DNA of 64,000 bases from Streptomyces sp. WAC08241 (lineage in GTDB: Bacteria > Actinomycetota > Actinomycetes > Streptomycetales > Streptomycetaceae). The stretch spans positions 3,038,001-3,102,000 of the forward strand of contig CP042279.1 in the NCBI GenBank assembly GCA_007858575.1. The letters run 5' to 3'. Shown piece after piece: positions 59,393-64,000 of the stretch. The translations under genes and the position numbers were made by a program. Each line of letters begins with the position of its first letter. Position 1 is the first letter of the stretch. The notes under the pieces were generated by a model. It ran no database searches, was not told where the DNA came from, and saw only the letters and a program-made list of their open reading frames with translations.

Positions 59393-60097
59393 ATGACCTT
59401 GCTGCGCGACGCCGACCTCGCCCACGCCTTCGACCGCGCCTCGCGGACCTACGACCGGATGACCTCCGCGAGCCCCGGCTACCACCGGCACCTGCTCCGC
59501 TCCGCCCGCCGCCTCGCCCTGCCCGACGGCGGCCGGGGTGGTCGGTGCTCGACCTCGGCTGCGGTACGGGGCGTCGACGCGGGCGCTGCTGCGGGCCGCG
59601 CCCGGGGCGTCCGTCACGGGCGTGGACGCGTCGGCCGGGATGCTCGACCGGGCGCGGGACAAGCCGTGGCCGCCCGGGGTCTCCTTCGTGCACGCGCCCG
59701 TGGAGGTCCTGGCGGAGGCCGGGGTGCGCGGTCCGTACGACGCGGTCTTCGCCGCCTACCTCTTCCGCAACGTGGCGGATCCCGACGGGGTGCTCGCCCG
59801 GGTCCGGGAGGTCCTGCGGCCGGGCGGGCGGCTGGTCGTCCACGAGTACGCCCTCGGCGGCCGGGCGGTCCAGCGGGCGGTGTGGTCGGCGGTGATGGGC
59901 GGGTTCGTCGTGCCGTGGGGGCGCCGCCACGGGGACGGGGCCTCTACCGGCACCTGTGGCGCAGCGTCCTGGACTTCGACACCGCGCCCGCCTTCGCGGA
60001 CCGGCTGCGCCGCGCGGGCTTCACGGGCGTGCGGACGCTTCCGCAGCCGGGCTGGCAGACGGGCATCACGCACACGTTCGTCGGGGTCAGGTCCTAG
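59393..60097 (+). CDS. crtT: Carotenoid-cluster SAM-dependent methyltransferase
   Basis: About 235 residues of the UbiE/class I methyltransferase type. AHAFDRASRTYDRMTSASPG comes first, and the SAM loop VLDLGCGTGASTRALLRAAP is followed by VTGVDASAGMLDRARDKPWP. YLFRNVADPDGVLARVREVL and RPGGRLVVHEYALGG are motif II/III, and TLPQPGWQTGITHTFVGVRS is the end. CrtT homologues are carried by isorenieratene clusters, but their substrate is not established. Frames change near 59543 and 59945 (GGGG for GGGGG). The start ATG follows GGAGGAG. The TAG stop lies inside the left end of a MITE-like element. Confidence 0.9.
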   Translation: MTLLRDADLAHAFDRASRTYDRMTSASPGYHRHLLRSARRLALPDGGRGGRCSTSAAVRGVDAGAAAGRARGVRHGRGRVGRDARPGAGQAVAARGLLRARARGGPGGGRGARSVRRGLRRLPLPQRGGSRRGARPGPGGPAAGRAAGRPRVRPRRPGGPAGGVVGGDGRVRRAVGAPPRGRGLYRHLWRSVLDFDTAPAFADRLRRAGFTGVRTLPQPGWQTGITHTFVGVRS

Positions 60098-60287
60098 GGG
60101 GTGTCTTGTCGATCGGGCCGGATCAGGGAGCGGTGTCCGGTGCCGTGCGTCGCAAGGCGGAGGAGGGAGGCAGGGCGGAGCCCTGGCGAGTGACGACAAC
60201 GCGGTTGGGGTGCCCCCGTGCCCGAAGGGCTACGGGGAGCGGTGCCGGACACCGCGAGCCCGGCATGATCGGCGAGACACCCCCTAG
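60094..60287. mobile_element. MITE-like element with CTAG ends
   Basis: A 194-base element bounded by CTAGGGGGTGTCT-type terminal inverted repeats: 21 bases at each end match with two mismatches. Internal arms GCGGTGTCCGG and CCGGACACCGC also pair, so the whole element can fold into one long hairpin. It encodes nothing. CTAG at both ends suits a transposase of the IS5 type, whose targets are YTAR. It lies directly at the crtT stop codon. The terminal repeats are seen directly; mobility is inferred. Confidence 0.8.
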
Positions 60288-60397
60288 GTAACCGCGAGGC
60301 CGATGCCGACGGCCGTGCCCGGTCTTGTCCGCGGGCCCGCCCCGTGCCAATGTGACCGGTAGGTAACTTACCCGGTGTCAGGATCGGTGGTGCGGTC

Positions 60398-62042
60398 ATG
60401 AGGGGCGGAACGCGTTCGTGGTGGGGATGGGGAACGTCGAGGACGCGGTGACGGGCCGGGAGCGCGAGGAACTCACCCGCCGCACCGCCGCGTTGCTGCC
60501 GGGGGCGGACCTGACCGTCCACGAGCCCCCGCCATCGGTCGTTCGGCGTCGGCCGGAGCAGGGTCCGGGCGCCGCGGGCCCTGGAGCCGATCGTCTCCGA
60601 GGACGTGCGCGACCGGCTGGCGCACAGCCACGGGCAGGCGTTCCGCGACGTGGTGCGGGCCTTGCTCGGGCGATTGCCCCACGTGCCCGACCTCGTGGTG
60701 CGCCCGACCTCGGAGGAGCAGGTCGTCGACGTGCTGGAGTGGTGCGGGGACGCGGGCGTCGCCGTCATCCCCTTCGGCGGCGGCTCGTCCGTGGTGGGCG
60801 GCGTCGAGCCCCGCGTGGGCGACGCGTACGCCGGGGCGGTCAGCCTGGACCTGGGCGCGATGGACCGGGTCCTGGAGGTCGACCTGACCAGCCGGGCCGC
60901 GCTCGTCCAGGCCGGGGTCTTCGGCCCGCACCTGGAGGACCAGTTGCGCCTGTGGGGCCGCACGCTCCGCTTCTTCCCCCAGTCCTTCGAGTTCTCCACC
61001 CTCGGCGGCTGGCTGGCCACCCGGGCGGGGGCCACTTCGCGACGCGCCTGACCCACATCGACGACCTCACCGAATCGCTGCGGGTCGTCACCCCCGGCGG
61101 CGTCGTGGAGTCCCGCCGGCTCCCGGGCTCGGGCGCCGGGCCCTCGCCCGACCGGATGTTCCTCGGCTCGGAGGGGTCGCTCGGCGTCATCACCCAGGCC
61201 TGGGTCCGCCTCCAGGACCGGCCCCGGTGGCGCGCGGGCGCCTCGGTGGGGTTCGCGGACCACGACGCGGGCGTACGGGCGGTGCGCGCCCTGTCCCAGT
61301 CCGGACTCGACCCGGCCGACTGCCGCCTCCTGGACCCCGTCGAGGCCTTCGTCAACGCCGGGTCCCCCACCGCCGTCCTGGTCCTCGGCTTCGAGTCCGC
61401 CGACCACCCGGTGCACGCCTGGATGGAACGCGCGCTGGAACTGTGCCGGGACCACGGCGGCACCCTGCCCGAGCCGCCGCACTACACGGACACCGCCGAC
61501 GGGCCGGCGCGCACCGGCACCGCCGACCGGTCCGCGCGCGCCGGGGCGGCCGGCGCCTGGCGCGACTCCTTCCTGCGCATGCCCTACCAGCGGGACGCCC
61601 TCGCCGCCCAGGGCATGATCGTGGAGACGTTCGAGACGGCCTGCACCTGGGACCGTTTCGACGGCCTGCGCGCGGCCGTCGACGCCGCGGCCCGGGACGC
61701 CCTGCGCCAGGTCGGCGCGGAGGGCGTGGTGACCTGCCGCTTCACCCACGTCTATCCCGACGGCCCCGCGCCGTACTTCGGATCTACGCCACGGGCCGCT
61801 GGGGCAGCACCGTGGAGCAGTGGGACGAGATCAAGCGGGCGGTCTCCGAGGCGCTCCTCGCCCACGGCGCCACCATCACCCACCACCACGCGGTGGGCCG
61901 CGACCACCGGCCCTGGTACGACCAACAGCGCCCCGAACTGTTCGCGGCCGCCCTGCGGGCCGGCAAGGCGGTCCTGGACCCGGCCGGAATCCTGAACCCG
62001 GGAGCCGTCGTCGACCTCCTGCGCCCCGGCCCCGGTTCCTGA
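60398..62042 (+). CDS. Alkyldihydroxyacetonephosphate synthase-like FAD enzyme
   Basis: About 548 residues. RSWWGWGNVEDAVTG opens the protein, as in AGPS homologues. FAD-binding type 4 domain: PDLVVRPTSEEQVVDVLEWC, AVIPFGGGSSVVGGVEP, then FFPQSFEFSTLGGWLATRAG and MFLGSEGSLGVITQAWVRLQ. C-terminal triple histidine: ATITHHHAVGRDHRPWY, needed for acyl/alkyl exchange in AGPS. It would make ether lipids from acyl-DHAP and a fatty alcohol, but a DHAP acyltransferase is not nearby, so the substrate is open. Frames change near 60437 (GGGG for GGGGG), 60560, 61037 and 61783. Confidence 0.87.
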
Positions 62043-62060
62043 ATCGGGGCGGACGGCCCG

Positions 62061-62614
62061 TCAGCCCTCCCGGGTCATCTCCACCAGCTTGAGGACCGTA
62101 TTCCAGTTGCGGGCGGTGACCACGAGCCCCGGGGAGAGGGACGGCCGGGAGACGACCTCCCCAGCCGGGACCTGCCGAGGCCCTCGGGGACGTAGAGGTA
62201 GAGGACCCGGTCGCCGAGGGCGAAGGCCTCCGGGCGGTAGGCCTCCCGGTCGATCGCGGCGAAGCGTCCGGCGTCGGGAGGGCCGGAGAAGTAGAGGGCG
62301 TGGAGCTGCCTGCCCTCCAGTTCCGCGGCGGGGAACGGGCAGGCGTCGGCGACGGCGGCGAGATAGGCGCCGTCCCGGACGAGGCAGTCCACGCGGAACC
62401 CGAACCGGCCCTCGATCGCGTCTTCGAGCGCGGTCGCGAGTTCGCCCTCGGAGGCATCCGCGCCGGTGGTGAAGACGGCGTTCCCGCTCTGGAGGTGGGT
62501 GCGGACGTTCCGGTGACCGAGGCCTTCCAGGAGGGAACGGAGCTCCGCCATGGGGACCTTCCGGTGCCCGCTCACGTTGATGCCGCGCAGCAGGGCCGCG
62601 TACGTCTGCGTCAT
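62061..62614 (-). CDS. DUF1697 family protein
   Basis: About 185 residues. MTQTYAALLRGINVSGHRKV, then PMAELRSLLEGLGHRNVRTH and LQSGNAVF, is the unmistakable DUF1697 N-terminus. PDAGRFAAIDREAYRPEAFA, VLYLYVPEGLGRS and ARNWNTVLKLVEMTREG follow. One frame change lies near 62165. The family has a two-subdomain alpha/beta fold and unknown biochemical role. The start ATG 62614 is chosen because it begins the conserved motif. It faces the AGPS-like gene 18 bases away. Confidence 0.88.
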
Positions 62615-62777
62615 GGGGTCACTGTAGGGCGCGGACACGGGCGGGCCACCGCGCCTCGTGGGGGCGGCACGGTGGCCGGTTCGAACACTGTCCGATGGAG
62701 CGGGGCGGGAGAAGGCCCTTCACCCTACCGTGACTTTTTCAACAAGGTTTCGTAAGGGCGGGCTCCCCTCGAACCGT

Positions 62778-64000
62778 TCATTTGCGCTGATAGCGGGCGA
62801 GCACCCGGTTGCCGTCCTCGACCAGGCGTCTGCGCAGTTCGGCCTCGTCGATGGCGCCGCTGTAGTACTCCTGGAAGGCCGGCGTCGCCACCTTGTCCTT
62901 CCACTCCGGGTACCCCCGCACGGACTGCGCGGGCGCGGGGAGCAGCCGCCCGGCCACGGCGGCCCCGGTCGCCCAGCCGTCCTCGGGCGTGTGCAGGAGG
63001 GGTCCGCGAGTGCCGTCGTGCCGACCGGCAGCATCCAGTCCCGCGCGCGAGCCGCACCATGTTCTCCGGGCGCAGGAAGAAGTCGAGGAAGGCCGCCGCC
63101 TCCTTCTTGTACGGGCTGTCCTCGGCGATCGACAGGGTCTGCGGGGAGACGCCCTGGGCGAGCCCGGCGCTCCCGGCGGGGGCGGGCAGCACGGTCCACG
63201 CGAAGCCCTCGGGCGCCTGCTGGACGATCTGCTGCCGGTAGGCGAAGCCGAGCGGGACCATGGCGTACTTGCCGGCGAAGAAGCCGGGCAGGGTGTCCGA
63301 ACCCCGCTGCCCAGCGTGGTGCGCGGGGCGGTGCGGTCCTCGACGACCTGGGCGCGGACGGTGGCGGGGACGACGGCGTCGGCCTCGGTGAAGCCGACGG
63401 TCACCCGGCCGTCCGCGCCCCGGTGGAAGAGCCGGCCGCCCGCCGAGAGGCCCAGGTTGAGGCTGACGGAGACCGGCTCCTTGAGCGGCCAGGCGACGGC
63501 GTACCGGCCGGGCCCCATGCTCCGGGTGAGGTCCCGGGCGACCTGCCGGAACTCGCTCCAGGTCCAGGGCTTCTCCGGGGTGGGCATCCGGACGCCGGAG
63601 GCCTCCAGGAGCTTCCGGTTGGCGAGGATCACCCGGGGTTCCTGGAGGAACGGCACGCCGTAGACCCCCTCGCCGAAGGTGGCGGTCTCCCAGCTCCGGG
63701 CGGGTATGTCGGCGCGCAGCCGCGCGGACAGCAGGGGCGCAGGTCGGCGAGGTGGCCGCCGTGGGCGAAGTCGGCCAGGTCGTCGGAGGCGTCGTGGACG
63801 ATGTCGGGCGCCTCGCCGCCCTCGAAGGAGGTGAGGAGCTGGTCGTGGACGGAGTCCCAGCTTCCCTGCACGTACTCGACCTGGACGCCGGGATGGGTGG
63901 CGTTCCACTCCTCCACCAGCCGCCGGTTGGCGTCGACGGACTCCTTCTGCCAGGCGAGGGACTGGAAGCGGAGCCGCACGACCCCGTCGTCGGGACGGTC
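62778..64000 (-). CDS. ABC transporter sugar-binding protein (cut by window end)
   Basis: About 405 residues are visible and the frame runs off the right edge, so the lipoprotein signal is not seen. The family-1 solute-binding fold shows in VRLRFQSLAWQKESVDANRR, LVEEWNATHPGVQVEYVQGS, HDQLLTSFEGGEAPDIVHDA and KPWTWSEFRQVARDLTRSMG. SDTLPGFFAGKYAMVPLGFA, AAAFLDFFLRPENMVRLARG and PAFQEYYSGAIDEAELRRRL follow. It should deliver a sugar or oligosaccharide to a permease encoded outside the window. Frames change near 63738, 63302 and 63030. The last residues are RVLARYQRK. Confidence 0.88.
   Translation of the reverse strand, partial: PSRRRGRAAPLPVPRLAEGVRRRQPAAGGGVERHPSRRPGRVRAGKLGLRPRPAPHLLRGRRGARHRPRRLRRPGRLRPRRPPRRPAPLLSARLRADIPARSWETATFGEGVYGVPFLQEPRVILANRKLLEASGVRMPTPEKPWTWSEFRQVARDLTRSMGPGRYAVAWPLKEPVSVSLNLGLSAGGRLFHRGADGRVTVGFTEADAVVPATVRAQVVEDRTAPRTTLGSGVRTPCPASSPASTPWSRSASPTGSRSSSRRPRASRGPCCPPPPGAPGSPRASPRRPCRSPRTARTRRRRRPSSTSSCARRTWCGSRAGLDAAGRHDGTRGPLLHTPEDGWATGAAVAGRLLPAPAQSVRGYPEWKDKVATPAFQEYYSGAIDEAELRRRLVEDGNRVLARYQRK

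Noticed and set aside
1..64000. Calling the many frame-broken genes pseudogenes
   Set aside because: The breaks that can be placed are single-base gaps in G/C runs with intact family sequence on both sides, including in operons that keep start/stop overlaps. Error is far more likely than parallel decay.
1..64000. tRNA or rRNA genes
   Set aside because: No cloverleaf-like or rRNA-like sequence was noticed on either strand by reading. A covariance-model scan was not possible.

Overview
The window is chromosomal DNA of a high-G+C actinomycete, almost certainly a Streptomyces. Third codon positions are nearly all G or C, GTG starts are common, and the families present are typical of the genus: PucR regulators, a DUF2637 protein, mycothiol-linked enzymes, F420/PPOX proteins, an isorenieratene-type carotenoid cluster and a Streptomyces-type cysteine leader peptide. 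A practical point governs the whole annotation. Most genes are broken by one-base gaps, and wherever the family sequence lets the site be placed, a run of G or C is one base short (for example GGGGG read as GGGG). The reading frame then continues with normal family sequence. I treat these as base-calling or consensus errors and give each gene its full reconstructed span, not as pseudogenes.

Layout, left to right. 1-8.7 kb: the tail of an XRE-type regulator, cutA, a divergent acyl-CoA dehydrogenase/TetR pair with a palindromic operator, a ROK regulator, an MFS exporter with its MerR regulator, a CsbD stress protein and a membrane-anchored Mrr-type nuclease-like protein. 9-19.3 kb: a glutamate-synthase-like flavoprotein, then a purine catabolism block. 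The block is a leftward operon for a three-subunit xanthine dehydrogenase (FAD, 2Fe-2S, molybdopterin), an AzgA-type purine permease and XdhC, with a divergent PucR regulator and two inverted repeats between them. 19.6-32 kb: a helical-repeat protein, a P-loop/WD40 protein, a GntR regulator, an iron-box-controlled FhuF-like reductase, a DUF2637 membrane protein, an anti-sigma-type ATPase, pyruvate oxidase (poxB), a PP2C-like phosphatase and the C-terminal remnant of an S8 protease beside its TrmB/LuxR-like regulator.

32-41 kb: small membrane and redox proteins, then DNA alkylation and ribosome maintenance genes (an Ada/AlkA fusion, rsgA, a YihY/BrkB protein, an AidB-like dehydrogenase), a GAF-domain regulator and a GNAT acetyltransferase. 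41-50.7 kb: an assimilatory sulfur operon with a leader peptide, cysI, a zinc-ribbon protein, cysH, cysC, cysD, cysN, a sulfonate ABC transporter (ssuABC) and a CbiX-type chelatase that could supply siroheme to CysI. Sulfate is adenylated by CysDN, APS is reduced by CysH, sulfite is reduced by CysI, and SsuABC brings in organic sulfur.

51-60.3 kb: a carotenoid cluster with crtY-crtU rightward, a Rieske oxygenase-crtB-crtI-crtE block leftward, and crtT rightward. A 194-bp MITE-like element begins within the last bases of crtT. The core set predicts isorenieratene. The Rieske oxygenase, which keeps a mononuclear-iron motif, and CrtT suggest further oxidation and methylation. 60.4-64 kb: an alkyl-DHAP-synthase-like flavoprotein, a DUF1697 protein and an extracellular sugar-binding protein cut by the window edge. 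No rRNA, tRNA or CRISPR array was found.
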